From Nonomuraea sp. NBC_00507 (lineage in GTDB: Bacteria > Actinomycetota > Actinomycetes > Streptosporangiales > Streptosporangiaceae), in contig NZ_CP107853.1 of assembly GCF_036013525.1 (NCBI RefSeq), positions 3,844,001 to 3,908,000 of the forward strand: a stretch of 64,000 nt of DNA, given 5' to 3'. Shown piece after piece: positions 29,060-38,277 of the stretch. The notes under the pieces are model-generated. The model did not search any database, was not told the origin of the DNA, and was given only the letters and a program-made list of their open reading frames with translations. The stretch's first letter is position 1. The number at the start of each line of letters is the position of its first letter. Made by a program: the position numbers and the translations under genes.

Positions 29060-29790
29060 AAACCGAGTAGCTGAAGGCCGTCGGCAGGGTGGCTGCGGTA
29101 GTGGTCGGTGGCCGCGGCGATGTTGGTCCAACGAGGCGGGCTAGGCCGATGGCGAGGTTGCGGAGGCTGACCGTGATCCGGGGTGCGGTGCCGCTGCGGA
29201 GCTCGCAGGCGTCCTCGCGGTAGGTCACGTCGCGGATGTGGTGCTGGGCTCGATGCTCCAGTGGCCGCGGATCAGCGCGATCTGGGCGTGGGTGATCCGT
29301 CCGGTGGGAGGCTGGTGGCGGCGTAGATCGTGACGATGGTGTTCTTGGCGGTGCGGTGGTCGGTGCGGCAGCGTTGGACCCTGGATCGCCTGAGCGGTGT
29401 GCGGGAAGGGCAGCCCGAGGCGGATGGCGCAGATCTTCATAGGGCGGATCTCGCGGCGGCCGTGTCCGGTCTCGTCGGTGCGGTCGTTGAGGATCGCTTC
29501 GCGCCAGGGCAGGACCTTGAATCGGCTCAGGAGCGTCGGCTGGTTGCCCTTGACGATGAACAGGTAATAGCCGCCGGCGGCGACGATCTGCTGGCCGTGG
29601 GGAGTCCTGGGTGTATAGGGCATCTGCGATGATCATCACGCTGGACAGATCCAGCCCGGACAACCGGGGCGTGAACGCGAGGATCTCATAGCTATTGGCC
29701 CCTACCTGCCGCTGGGCCACGACGATCTGGGTGTCATGACGAGTGGCGGCCAGCGGGGTGAGTCACGCTTTCGCTGGTGCGGCCGCCGCG
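29060..29790 (-). pseudogene. ISAs1-family transposase remnant
   Basis: Blocks in three frames read VVAQRQVGANSYEILAFTPR, LSGLDLSSVMIIADALYTQ, YYLFIVKGNQPTLLSRFKVL, then HIRDVTYREDACELRSGTAP and RNLAIGLARLVG. They follow the ISAs1 order from the second catalytic region to the C-terminus. Its insertion truncated the GT4 gene on the left. Confidence 0.78.
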
Positions 29791-29898
29791 CCGCAGACGG
29801 CACGGTACAGATTACTTGACGAAATCAGGAAAGAAGCCTGTCGAAACACGTAATGGTATCAGTGAATCTTCCCATCGAGGAGCGCTAATGTTTAGTTC

Positions 29899-31353
29899 GT
29901 GTTCTCGTTGCGAAGAGCAAGAAACCTGGACAACGCCAATTTCCTAAGTAGTGGATTGGCTCACATCCCAATTCTGGCTACTCTACAACCCCCAATTTTC
30001 TCTATTGCAGCCTTGCTTGTGGTGTCATTGATATCTACTCTGCTTGCCGGAAAGGTGTCAGTATATTTGGTAATAGCAGCTCTTTTGCTGGTTTGGCTAA
30101 TTGTGGTCATGGCGTGGTTTAGGGCTGCGACTCTCGCGATAATCCCAATCGTAATGTTCAGTCCGGCACCATTCGATAACGGCGTTCGGGACGCTGCGTC
30201 CATAACACAGATGACTGCCATTGTGATCGCGATAGTTGTGGCTATATTCGCAACTGGCGCCGTTCTCCGGATAACAAGCATTTCCTTCAATCTAAAGGAG
30301 CATTCATTCGTCCTCCTGCTCGGCCTGATAATTCTGATTGGTTATATTGCTCCGCCCAAGAACTTTACGAATTTTCAGGTTAACTATTTTGGAGCGGATC
30401 ACTTTCCGGGACTTTTGGTTTGCCTAAGCCTTCTTGCTGCAACAATGATTGCTCAACCGTCGCCTAAGAACATCGTCCGCATACTTGTCATTGCTTCGAC
30501 GATAATTGGAGTAATGGTTTTTCTTCGCGGTACGTACGGTGGAGATGATTTCCGTCTCCGGACCGAGGGATACGGGTCAAATACGCTGGCGATTCTGGTT
30601 GCGCCAGCCGTTGTTGCATCGTTGGGCCTGGCGGTGTATTGCAGGCAACGAATCTGGCTTGTTCCGGGAATCCTGTGCTTGGCATGTGTCATCGCTACAG
30701 GTTCTCGTGGAGGCATGCTCACTCTTTTGGCTGGCACGCTATTCGTGCTGGTGGCTGGGCGAACGAGAAAAGGAAAAATAGTCACAATAGGCATGGTTGG
30801 CCTATTGGTTGCCGGTACGATGGCGATTGGCGTATCACCATGGGAAATGCTCGCACCATTGCGTTCCGAAGCAAGTATTCAGTCCAGCACGGACGTCCGT
30901 TCCGCAATTCTACTGTTTACCGTTGAGCAAATTGGCGAAAACCCGCTTAGAGGACTTGGGTATGGAAATCTCGCACGTCAAGCTGCCCTCTCTCCTGAAT
31001 TTGGTTACCACAGCGGTGTTCATAACGAATACTTGCGTGTTGCCGCCGAGGAGGGTATTCCGGGTATCATTCTCTATCTCTCTATTCTTTGGATGGCCTT
31101 GCGAGTTTCTCATACGGGTTATCTTGCCGTGTTGCGAGCCTCGACATTTTCCTGTTTGGCATGGCTAGGGACTGACGCGATCGGAGGACATCCTGCCCAT
31201 TCTGGTCACTTTTGGGTAATGCTGGGGTGCCTTATCGCGCATCGTGGCCTGAGGCGGCATCAGCTCAGACCAGACTCGTACGAGAAAAAATACGTACAAC
31301 CGCACCAGTCAAGTGTGCCGACGCACGTCCATTCCTCTATTCGAATCTCCTAA
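29899..31353 (+). CDS. O-antigen ligase/polymerase-like membrane protein (Wzy/WaaL type)
   Basis: This is a 484-residue polytopic protein with about eleven hydrophobic segments, for example SIAALLVVSLISTLLAG, LLVWLIVVMAWFRAATLAII and IWLVPGILCLACVIATG. The Wzy_C landmarks are TGSRGGMLTLLAG and, in the large outer loop, GENPLRGLGYGN and GYHSGVHNEYLRVAAEEGIP. Such proteins polymerise or ligate lipid-linked glycan units at the outer face of the membrane. GC is markedly lower than in flanking genes. The start is odd: GAGGAG is well spaced for an ATG at 29888 in another frame, while the long frame opens with GTG at 29899. A start-proximal frameshift is possible. Confidence 0.82.
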   Translation: MFSLRRARNLDNANFLSSGLAHIPILATLQPPIFSIAALLVVSLISTLLAGKVSVYLVIAALLLVWLIVVMAWFRAATLAIIPIVMFSPAPFDNGVRDAASITQMTAIVIAIVVAIFATGAVLRITSISFNLKEHSFVLLLGLIILIGYIAPPKNFTNFQVNYFGADHFPGLLVCLSLLAATMIAQPSPKNIVRILVIASTIIGVMVFLRGTYGGDDFRLRTEGYGSNTLAILVAPAVVASLGLAVYCRQRIWLVPGILCLACVIATGSRGGMLTLLAGTLFVLVAGRTRKGKIVTIGMVGLLVAGTMAIGVSPWEMLAPLRSEASIQSSTDVRSAILLFTVEQIGENPLRGLGYGNLARQAALSPEFGYHSGVHNEYLRVAAEEGIPGIILYLSILWMALRVSHTGYLAVLRASTFSCLAWLGTDAIGGHPAHSGHFWVMLGCLIAHRGLRRHQLRPDSYEKKYVQPHQSSVPTHVHSSIRIS

Positions 31354-31365
31354 GTGTTACCGAGC

Positions 31366-31596
31366 CAATGCCGTTTAGATAGCGATCTTGCTGGTAGCTT
31401 CGCATGGTGATCATGTCGGAGAATGCGGGCCGTGCGGGGCGATTGACGGATCTGATCGCGGTCGGCGCGTTGACGTCGGTGATCCCCCGGCGGGTCCTGG
31501 ATGCGGCCATCGCCGCACATGAATGTCGGGAGCGGAGTGTGCGTAAGCTCCCCGCTCATGTGGTCATCTATCTGCTGATCGCGCTGTGCCTGTACT
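31366..31596 (+). pseudogene. IS4-family element, left end and transposase N-terminus
   Basis: The left terminal repeat CAATGCCGTTTAGATAGCGA is followed by a frame reading LTDLIAVGALTSVIPRRVLD, AAIAAHECRERSVRKLPAHV and VIYLLIALCL. The text is close to that of the IS4 copy at 36.2 kb. It breaks off at the IS701 remnant. Confidence 0.78.
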
Positions 31597-32640
31597 ACAT
31601 TCGCAGATCTTGAGGTAGTGGGTCTCCGCGTCGGCGGTAGTGGCTGAGCCGGGCGCGGGCCTGGTGGGGGCGGCGGAATGCTGACCAGGCCAGGACGTGC
31701 TCGATGGCGTTGGCGGCGGGGATGAACAGCGGGGCCAGGACGCGCCGGATCTCCGCCAGTGAGGGCAGGGGCACGGGCTCGGGAGTTCTGCTCATGGTGG
31801 TTGTGGCGGTGGCTGGCGGTCTTTTCGCTGGTCGGCGGGGGTGTCGTGGGTGGTCGGGTAAGGCGGCCTGGGTGACGGCGAGGAAGGCTAGGGCGAGCGT
31901 GACGGTGGTGACGTGCCGGTGCCAGGGTGTCCACTTGCGGACCTGGTATTGGGTCAGGCCGAGCAGGTCCTTGCTCTGGGCCTTGTTCTCCTCGATCTTC
32001 CAGCGCCGCCCGGCGAGCTTGATCAGTTCGGTGACCGGGGTGCCGAGCGGGGCATGGGAGAGGAAGAATTCGATCTCGGCCGGGTCGGTTGCCGAGCGGC
32101 GGATGAGCACGGTGTGCGCGTGGCCGGGGGCGGGTTGCTGATCGGTCAGGCGCACGGGCACGGAGGTCCAGTCATACAGGCGGATGCCCTTGGTGCTCTG
32201 CCCGCAGGCGCGGCGTTCCCAGATGGCCGGGTTGCCGTGGGCCAGCAGGTGACCGACCCGCTCGCTTCCGCTGCGCACGGCGATCAGCGGTTAGGTCCAC
32301 TGGGACGGCCAGCACGTAGCCGATCTGCCGGTCGTGGCAGAAGGCTCGCAGGTCGGGATCGCGCCCGTAGCCGGGGTCGCCGCACAGGTAGCGAAACGGA
32401 GTGCCGGCCGCGGTCTCCTCCTTCAGCATGTCGATCACCAGGTGCGGCTTGGTGGCGAAGACCACCTCGTCAGGAACCCCGGCCTGCCTGCGCCGTTCCC
32501 GATCCTCCGCCCACGCCTCGGCCAGGTACAGGCGACGGTTGACGAAGGCGTGCTCGGCCGCCGACGCGTACGTGAGCATGGGCATGACCTGGCAGTTTTC
32601 AACCTGTCCGGTCAGCCCGCAGTATTGACGGATCGCGTTC
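31597..32640 (-). pseudogene. IS701-family transposase remnant
   Basis: The minus strand reads RQYCGLTGQVENCQVMPMLT, YLAEAWAEDRERRRQAGVPD, FATKPHLVIDMLKEETAAGT and YLCGDPGYGRDPDLRAFCHD. After a frameshift near 32290 come IRLYDWTSVPVRLTDQQPAP, GRRWKIEENKAQSKDLLGLT and HVTTVTLALAFLAVTQAALP. This is an IS701 DDE enzyme lacking its N-terminal part, which is fused to a serine-recombinase remnant. Confidence 0.8.
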
Positions 32641-33645
32641 CAGTTGCCGCACCACCAGGTGGGTTTCCGGCTCGGCCAGCTGGTATTGGCGCCGCGCCCG
32701 GTCGGCGGCGTATACGGCGCGTTCCAGCCGCTGCTACCACAGCTTCTCCAGCCGGGCACGGTCGGCCTCGATCTGCTCGGCGGCGTGCAACGACACCTCC
32801 AAAGCCGCCGGAGCGATCATCTGAAGCAGCCGGTCGGCGACATGCGCGTCCACACATGGGCCCGCCAGCTGCTGACAGCGCGGCCCGCCGCGATCGGCGT
32901 ACTCGCGCACGCACACATAGTTGTACAGCGAGTCGTCTCCTGCCGGTGATGCTGGATGATCATCCGGTTCGGGCGACGCCAGGCCAGCTCGCCCTGATCG
33001 ACTCCCTCCCGCAGCCGGATGCCGAGCTGGATCCGGTGTTCGACCAGGTAGGCCAGGACGGCGTTGATCGTGCCGAGTTCATCGAACAGCTCGAAGATGA
33101 GCCTGATGACCGCCTGGACCTGCTCGTCGGGGTCTTTGACCACCTCTCCCGAGGGGCGCAGCACATAGCCGGTCGGCACCGAGAAGAACAGCTCGCCCCG
33201 CTGGGCCTTGGCCAGCCGTCCCGCCGCCATCCGCTGTTTGATCAGGTGGAGTTCCGCCTCCGACATGGTGCCCTTCAGCCCGAGCAGCAGCCGGTCGTTG
33301 TACTGAGCCGGATCATAGATCCCGTTACTGTCGCCGAGCAGCGTGCCCGCCAACGCGCACAGCTCCATCAACTGATACCAGTCCCGGCCCGAGCGGGCCA
33401 GCCGCGAGACCTCCACCCCAAGCACGATCCCCACATGCCCGAGCCCGACCTCGCTCACCAACTCGGCGAACCCCGGCCGTCCCTGCGCGCTGGCACCGGA
33501 CATGCCCAGGTCGGCGTCGATCGCCTTGACCCGGCCGGCACCCCAGCCCAGCGCCACCGCCCGGTCCACCAGCGCGTACTGGACCCGGGCCGACTCGGTG
33601 ATGCTGAAGCACTTGACGGCGGGTCGACTGACGCACATACACCCG
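32641..33645 (-). pseudogene. Large serine recombinase, internally deleted
   Basis: The resolvase domain is visible as SITESARVQYALVDRAVALG, IDADLGMSGASAQGRPGFAE, GVEVSRLARSGRDWYQLMEL and LKGTMSEAELHLIKQRM. The recombinase domain has TGYVLRPSGEVVKDPDEQVQ, then NRMIIQHHR. Here the text jumps to YVCVREYADRGGPRCQQLAG, close to the C-terminal coiled region, so about 150 residues with the zinc-ribbon cysteines are missing. After LEKLW there is an in-frame stop, and the rest ends near ETHLVVRQLER at the IS701 junction. The N-terminal Ser segment is frameshifted (YVRQSTRRQVLQHH). Confidence 0.78.
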
Positions 33646-33659
33646 CCATCCGGTCGGCG

Positions 33660-33980
33660 TGCTCGCGCCTCACCTTGGTCGGCGACCCTGGAGATGTGCT
33701 CGCCTGCCTGCTCATCAGGGCCGCCGATCAGACTTGCCGCCGGACGGGATAACCGTCGCTCCACCAGCAGCGCCAGCATCCGAATCGCCGCAATCCGACT
33801 CGCTTCCGGCAAATCGCCCCACCCGACGGGCGAGGAGGTCGTCGGCCGGGTCGTGGAGAGCCCGGCTCGCCCTCCGATCGCCGACTGACGGTGATGCCGC
33901 ACCCCCTTCCCGCGGGGCGCTCTGCTCCTTGAGTCGCTGGACGACAGCCGCCAACTCCAGCAGACCCTCGATGCCAATCA
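33660..33980 (-). pseudogene. Small gene upstream of the serine recombinase, broken
   Basis: One minus-strand frame begins MIGIEGLLELAAVVQRLKEQ; the next gives WGDLPEASRIAAIRMLALLV and ERRLS. A conserved small protein of this kind often precedes such recombinase genes. The switch of frames shows it is broken. Its function is unknown. Confidence 0.4.
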
Positions 33981-34010
33981 TCGCAGCTCCAGGCCCTAAC
34001 AGCTCTATAA

Positions 34011-34349
34011 GTGCACTGTAGAAAGCTGCTTGAGCGGGGCTGGCGGGACATGACGCAGGTCATCGACCTGCGCCCGGTCTATCACCGGCTGGAGGAACGC
34101 ATCCGCGCGCACGTCATCTTGTGCTGGCTGGCGCTGCTGCTGATCCGCATCATCGAGACCACCACCGGCACCACCTGGAACCGCATCCGCGATGAGTTCG
34201 ACCTGCTCACCATGGCCACCGTCACCGGCCCGACCGGCACCTTCCGCCAGCGCGCCGAGCTGACCATGCCCCAGCGCGACATCCTGGCCAGACTCGACAT
34301 CCCGACCCCGAAGAAGATCGTCGAGGCTACACCCGCCGCAGACACCTGA
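34011..34349 (+). pseudogene. IS1634-family transposase C-terminal remnant
   Basis: The frame reads QVIDLRPVYHRLEERIRAHV, ILCWLALLLIRIIETTTGTT and GTFRQRAELTMPQRDILARL, ending IPTPKKIVEATPAADT. The RPVYHR..ERIRAHV block with the conserved Glu is the C-terminal end of IS1634 transposases. All upstream sequence is missing. Confidence 0.78.
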
Positions 34350-34790
34350 CCAGGCACAACACCTGCGCCTAGTGACACACCGCATCAGCGTGCCCGCAAG
34401 CGTTTCCGCAGCTCACACCCCTCATTCATGTGTTTTTCTCGCTACACATCTGCGGAACGCAGGCCAGCCTTTCGTCCGCATGCCCGACAGTCTTCCAGGG
34501 ACGCCCGCCAAAACGGACATTCGACCACGAAGTCCTATGCCTGACCGGCTTCGCTTCTTGAGGGATGAACGGCCATGCCGTACTAATAGGGCGATATTAG
34601 TCCGTGTAACGATATGTAGAACAGATTGGATAACCACATAGGCAAAGGCGGGTGCTGGCCGGATATCTTTTGTATCGCTATTCCGCTTCTTTGCCATCAT
34701 TGCATGTTTGTCCATGCGTTCGAGTTTATGTGGTCAGGTATCTTCGCAGTGCATCGCCCGGCAACGCGGTGTCCCAGAAAGCCAATTCCG
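34350..34790. other. Intergenic region left of the secreted-protein gene
   Basis: I find no gene or transposon text. The right part should contain the promoter of the secreted-protein gene. Confidence 0.4.
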
Positions 34791-34807
34791 CAATGGAGGG
34801 AAATCAA

Positions 34808-35377
34808 TTGGTTTCTCGTATGAGCAGCGCCGCCTCACGCGCGAGCGCCACCGGCCGCCTGCTGACGTGGGCCGTCGCCACAACGATGGCCTGCGGAGCT
34901 GTGGGACTCTCAAGTGCGACGACATCCGCCCACGCATCCACGGGATCGACGGAGGACGCTGCCCACGAGCAGGTGACTCGGGAGAGCACGCCATGGCTCG
35001 ACTCCACGTTCGTGGAACTCCGGGGCACCACGGACACGTATCAGCGCCAGCTCTTCGCCGTCGCGGCCGAGCGCGGTGTCCCGTGGGTCTACGACTCGCG
35101 CCTGCCTGCCGGGCAGCGGTGGCAAAGCCTCAGGAGAGTGCCGGGAAGCAAGGGCAGTTACGTGTTCAACGTCTCCGTCGCGGGTGATCAAAAGAGCCTC
35201 GATGGTAACGGCGACGTCCAGCTGCTGATCAGGGCGCGGACCGCTAGCGGTATCTGGGAGACGCGTTGCGGTGTCCAGGCCAAGGGAAGTGCCCCAACCG
35301 CTCCTGAGGTGCCGGTGCTGTTCCCGACGGCCGGCCCTCTGACCAACTGCACTCCATGGGCGGCCATCTATCCATAA
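34808..35377 (+). CDS. Secreted protein of unknown function
   Basis: A TTG start at 34808 has GGAGGG seven bases upstream; an ATG at 34820 is the alternative. The N-terminus is a clear signal peptide: MSSAASRASATGRLLTWAVA leading to a hydrophobic core and AHAS near the cleavage point. The mature part of about 150 residues contains WLDSTFVELRGTTDTYQRQL, VPWVYDSRLPAGQRWQSLRR and a C-terminus with LTNCTPWAA. Two cysteines (ETRCGV and TNCTP) could form one disulfide. I do not recognise a domain. Its 3' end, terminator and following peptide gene are duplicated at 39.4 kb. Confidence 0.7.
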   Translation: MVSRMSSAASRASATGRLLTWAVATTMACGAVGLSSATTSAHASTGSTEDAAHEQVTRESTPWLDSTFVELRGTTDTYQRQLFAVAAERGVPWVYDSRLPAGQRWQSLRRVPGSKGSYVFNVSVAGDQKSLDGNGDVQLLIRARTASGIWETRCGVQAKGSAPTAPEVPVLFPTAGPLTNCTPWAAIYP

Positions 35378-35387
35378 GATCACGATC

Positions 35388-35434
35388 AGGGCGGGCGGTT
35401 CTCGATATCGTCGATATCGAGAACCGCCCGCCCT
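35388..35434. terminator. Perfect long palindrome, bidirectional terminator
   Basis: Two 23-base arms (starting AGGGCGGGCGGTTCTCGATA) are perfect complements around one central T. It lies 11 bases after the secreted-protein stop and between convergent genes. The near-absence of a loop also allows a DNA cruciform. A copy with one base missing in one arm is at 39452-39497. Confidence 0.8.
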
Positions 35435-35447
35435 GGCACATGATTAA

Positions 35448-35523
35448 GCCGAGGTGCCTGCGTTTTGTTTCGGCATCGCCGCGCCGGAGCGCGCGACCTG
35501 TCTGCCGACACAGGCACCTCGGC
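35448..35523 (-). repeat. Structured element downstream of peptide gene 1
   Basis: The outer stem GCCGAGGTGCCTG pairs with CAGGCACCTCGGC 50 bases later. Inside, TCGGCA pairs with TGCCGA and CGCGC with GCGCG, giving a stacked hairpin. The related copy at 39611-39686 lies about 90 bases after the corresponding peptide gene. Confidence 0.55.
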
Positions 35524-35611
35524 CGCAGTTCACGCCGACCGGGATCCGGTGGCATGACCTGCCCTGCGGTCGCTCAGCACTCTACTGCCGAGCGTTGCAG
35601 GATCAATTCAC

Positions 35612-35911
35612 TCACTCATTGAAGAGGCCGTTGAACGGGAACTGGCCCTCGTTCTGCTCATGCTTCTGCTTCTGAGAATGGTGCTGCCTCTGGCTCTGCT
35701 GGTTGTTGTTGTGGATCCAGATGCGTACCTTCTGCCTGCCGTGATGGCGGTTATTGTCGCCCCAGCCGTGGCCCGTGACGAAGCCGTTGGCCACTGAGGT
35801 GACCGCGGAGCCCGTGGCGGCGTTGGCGGTCGAGGAGCCGGTCAGCGCGGCAATGGCGCCGGACACTGCGGTGACGACGGCGAGAGTCGCGGCGGTCTTG
35901 AGCTTGGGCAT
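35612..35911 (-). CDS. Small secreted Q/N-rich protein, family copy 1
   Basis: This 99-residue protein has a signal peptide MPKLKTAATLAVVTAVSGAI ending near STANA (residue 31). A Gly/Ser/Thr stretch follows, then the family core NRHHGRQKVRIWIHNNNQQ at about residues 54-72. The tail is rich in Gln, His and Lys and ends EGQFPFNGLFNE. No cysteine is present. The start is fixed by the run of G (GGGGGAAA) just upstream, as in all copies. It converges on the secreted-protein gene. The family is unknown to me; the amide-rich composition suggests self-assembly or surface adhesion, which is only an inference. Confidence 0.75.
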   Translation of the reverse strand: MPKLKTAATLAVVTAVSGAIAALTGSSTANAATGSAVTSVANGFVTGHGWGDNNRHHGRQKVRIWIHNNNQQSQRQHHSQKQKHEQNEGQFPFNGLFNE

Positions 35912-35945
35912 TTTTCCCCCAAAGGTTCTGTTGCCCCTGTTCTCC

Positions 35946-35972
35946 ATATTTTCCGGACTACATGGAAAATAT
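35946..35972 (-). promoter_or_regulatory. Conserved leader hairpin of peptide gene 1
   Basis: ATATTTTCC pairs perfectly with GGAAAATAT across a nine-base loop. It lies 35-61 bases before the start codon. Between it and the gene is the conserved text GAACAGGGGCAACAGAACC. Upstream at 35981-35998 is the block GATGGCACATTAGCCATC in gene direction, itself a short inverted repeat. Confidence 0.6.
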
Positions 35973-36161
35973 CGGTGGATGATGGCTAATGTGCCATCTG
36001 TCCAATTTGTTTCCCGGGCGGTCTGGGCTAAACGGGCCTCGCGGCAATTTACCGTTCTTCAACGCTCTCATCGCCTTCTTTGGGCGTTTCGCGGAGTTGG
36101 GTGACTGGTCCGTATCGCTTTCCCCTTGTGAAGTGAAACGGAGACCTGTAAACACACAAAA

Positions 36162-36191
36162 GCGCTCTCGACAGTGAAATGTCGAGAGCGC
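36162..36191. repeat. Upstream hairpin with GTGAAA loop
   Basis: GCGCTCTCGACA and its complement enclose GTGAAA. The flanks (CACAC and GTGTG) extend the pairing. The same hairpin is at 40334-40363, and a version with compensating changes is at 43283-43316. It could be a terminator of the unit upstream or a regulatory site. Confidence 0.55.
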
Positions 36192-36228
36192 GGGTGTGTG
36201 ATATGGCTGCTTGTGGAGAAGCGTCCTC

Positions 36229-37505
36229 GAGCTTCTCTCGCTGATCCCTCGCCAGGTCCTGGACGCGGCCATCGCCGCACACGGGTGCCGAGAGCGTCGG
36301 GTTCGCAAGTTGCCCGCGCACGTGGTCGTCTATCTCCTGATCGCGTTGTGCCTGTTTCCAGACGATGATTACGAGGAGGTCGCCGAGAAGCTGACCGGGA
36401 TGCTCGCATTTGTGCCGGGCTCGCGGTGGGAGCCGCCGACGCGAGGTGCGGTGACTCAGGCCAGGCAGCGCTTGGGCGCTGAGCCGGTCAAGGAGGTGTT
36501 CGAGCGTGTGGCCCGCCCAGCCGTCTCCCCGACAACGACGGGTGCCTGGCTCGGCCGCTGGCGGCTGATGGCGATCGACGATTCGTGCTCGACCTGCCCG
36601 ACACTCCGGCGAACCTCGAAGAGTTCCCCAAGGACAGCGTGGGCGGGTATGAGACCGCATTTGCACAGGCCCGGGTCGTGGCCATCAGCGAGTGCGCCAG
36701 TCACGCGATCGTCGCGGCGGATGTGTCGGGCTGCTGGGACGGTGAACAGACCCTGGCCTACTCCCTGTAGGAGCTGCTGGTGGAAGACATGCTGCTGCTC
36801 GCCGATCGCGGCTTCTACGGCTTCTATGCCTGGGGTCAGGCCCGCCGTAGCGGCGCCCAGCTGCTGTGGCGAGTGCAGGCCGGGCTCCGCCCGTACTGGC
36901 TGTGCGACCTTGACGACGGATCCCGGCTCGCGGTCATCACCAACCCCGTGGTCGGCTTGCACAGGTCGCAGAAGGACCGGTTGCGTGAAGACGCCCGCCA
37001 GGGCCGCTTGCTACCATGATCGCTGGGAAGCGGAAACCGGCATCGACCAGCTGAAGACGCACCTGCGCGGGCCGGGCCGGGCTCTACGGTCCCGCACTCC
37101 CGACCTGGCGCGCCAGGAGACCTGGGCCTACCTCCTCACCCACTGGGCCTTAGCCACCCTGATCTGCGTCGCGGCCACCACCGCAGGGGTCGTACCCCGA
37201 CGGGATCAAGTTCCTGGCCACCCTGCGCATCGTGCGCCGCTCAGTCACCGACCGGGCGGTCTTTCCGCCTGCACCCCACGGCACCCTCTGGACGCGCACC
37301 GTCCACCAGGCCGGCCGGCCTCGCAATCGCAACCCCTCCCGCCGGCACCGCAGCTACCCCCTAGCCGTCAAAGGCACCCGGCGAAGCAGCTACAGAGAAC
37401 GCCGGCCCCTCCGACAAGGGCATCCGACACGCAGGACCGCCCACCGTCGCGCTCTTGCCGCGGCAACCTCGGACCAGAGCATGATCGTTAACTAAACGGC
37501 ATTGG
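36229..37505 (+). pseudogene. IS4-family transposase, 5'-truncated and frameshifted
   Basis: The text reads LIPRQVLDAAIAAHGCRERR, VRKLPAHVVVYLLIALCLFP, LGAEPVKEVFERVARPAVSP, then in other frames LDLPDTPANLEEFPKDSVGG, LLLADRGFYGFYAWGQARRS and CYHDRWEAETGIDQLKTHLR. An in-frame stop follows at LAYSL. The right terminal repeat ends at TAAACGGCATTG. The left terminal repeat is missing; the body joins the duplicated unit at 36228. Confidence 0.8.
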
Positions 37506-37750
37506 ACCCGGTCGAGCACTCATTATGGCGTGATTAGTTGAAGTAAGGCACAGCCATACGACTATCGACATTCCAGTGCCGGGGGGCGCAATAATTTCCC
37601 GCAGCCCTTGTCCATCATGACCCAGGAACAATCCAGACAATTCGTCCCATTTCACCTGCAAGCCTCGAGAAGGGGCAATAAAGCGCTAGGGTAGAGTAAA
37701 CTACTACAAAGTTTGTTTACGTGACAATCGTCCTGGCAATAAACCGTACG

Positions 37751-37802
37751 GATGGTGCATTAGCCATCATGTGCGATGTTTTCCAACCAGTCCGGAAAAT
37801 AT
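37751..37802 (+). promoter_or_regulatory. Conserved leader block and hairpin of peptide gene 2
   Basis: GATGGTGCATTAGCCATC is followed by the hairpin ATGTTTTCC / GGAAAATAT. The stem keeps pairing through one G-U. The same two elements, in the same order and spacing, precede the other peptide genes. GAGCAACTGAACC and a GGGGG ribosome site follow. Confidence 0.6.
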
Positions 37803-37839
37803 CGAGAAACTGGAGCAACTGAACCCTGGGGGAAACTCA

Positions 37840-38277
37840 ATGCCCACGTTCAAGAGTGTCATCGCGGCTCTCGCCGCTAGCACCGCTATGACCGGCGCCG
37901 TCGTTGCGCTGGCCGACTCCACTGCCCACGCCGCGCCCAGCAGCGGTTACACCATGGGCAAGAACCAGTTCCTGAACCAGTTCCCGAACCGGCCCCTGAT
38001 CGAGCCACCGGAGAACGGAGGCGACGGCAACGCGGCCGCAGCCGCCGCCGCGTGCGGAGGTTCAGCCGCAGCCGCAGCCGCCGCGAGCTCCGCGTGCGAA
38101 GGCGACGACGACGGCGACGCGGCCGCGGCCGCCGCCGCGGGCAACGCGGCCGCAGCCGCCGCCGCGTGCGGAGATTCGGCCGCAGCCGCCGCCGCGTGCG
38201 GAGATTCGGACGCAGCCGCCGCCGCCGCCGCGGGCAGAGGTTCGGACGCAGCCGCCGCGAGCGGAGACGACGAGTAG
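37840..38277 (+). CDS. Small secreted Ala/Cys/Asp low-complexity protein, family copy 2
   Basis: This 145-residue protein has the family signal peptide (MPTFKSVIAALAASTAMTGA, cleavage near AHA at about 35) and the family leader, but not the K-I-H-N core. After FLNQFPNRPLIEPPENGGDG come repeated blocks of six to eight alanines separated by CGGS, CEGDDDGD, GN, CGDS or GRGSD. The blocks are encoded by GC-rich tandem repeats of about 33 bases. Four cysteines lie at the repeat borders, so crosslinking is possible. It faces right, opposite to the other five. Such poly-Ala blocks resemble structural or silk-like proteins in composition only. Confidence 0.7.
   Translation: MPTFKSVIAALAASTAMTGAVVALADSTAHAAPSSGYTMGKNQFLNQFPNRPLIEPPENGGDGNAAAAAAACGGSAAAAAAASSACEGDDDGDAAAAAAAGNAAAAAAACGDSAAAAAACGDSDAAAAAAAGRGSDAAAASGDDE

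Larger units (their letters stand above)
35300..36228. repeat. Segmental duplication, copy A
   Basis: This stretch covers the 3' end of the secreted-protein gene, the long palindrome, the downstream hairpin, a leftward peptide gene, its leader and the upstream hairpin. It is repeated in the same order and direction at 39365-40400. Copy B has about 100 extra bases after the palindrome. The right boundary is sharp: both copies end at GCGTCCTC, after which copy A runs into IS4 sequence. Confidence 0.85.

Noticed and set aside
4640..31353. The whole left region as one intact operon or gene cluster
   Set aside because: Genes lie on both strands and are separated by many element remnants; only asnB-flippase and epimerase-GT4-GT2 are plausible co-transcribed groups.
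34652..34807. Upstream extension of the secreted-protein gene
   Set aside because: The extra residues do not look like a signal peptide start and lack a ribosome site; GGAGGG precedes the TTG at 34808.
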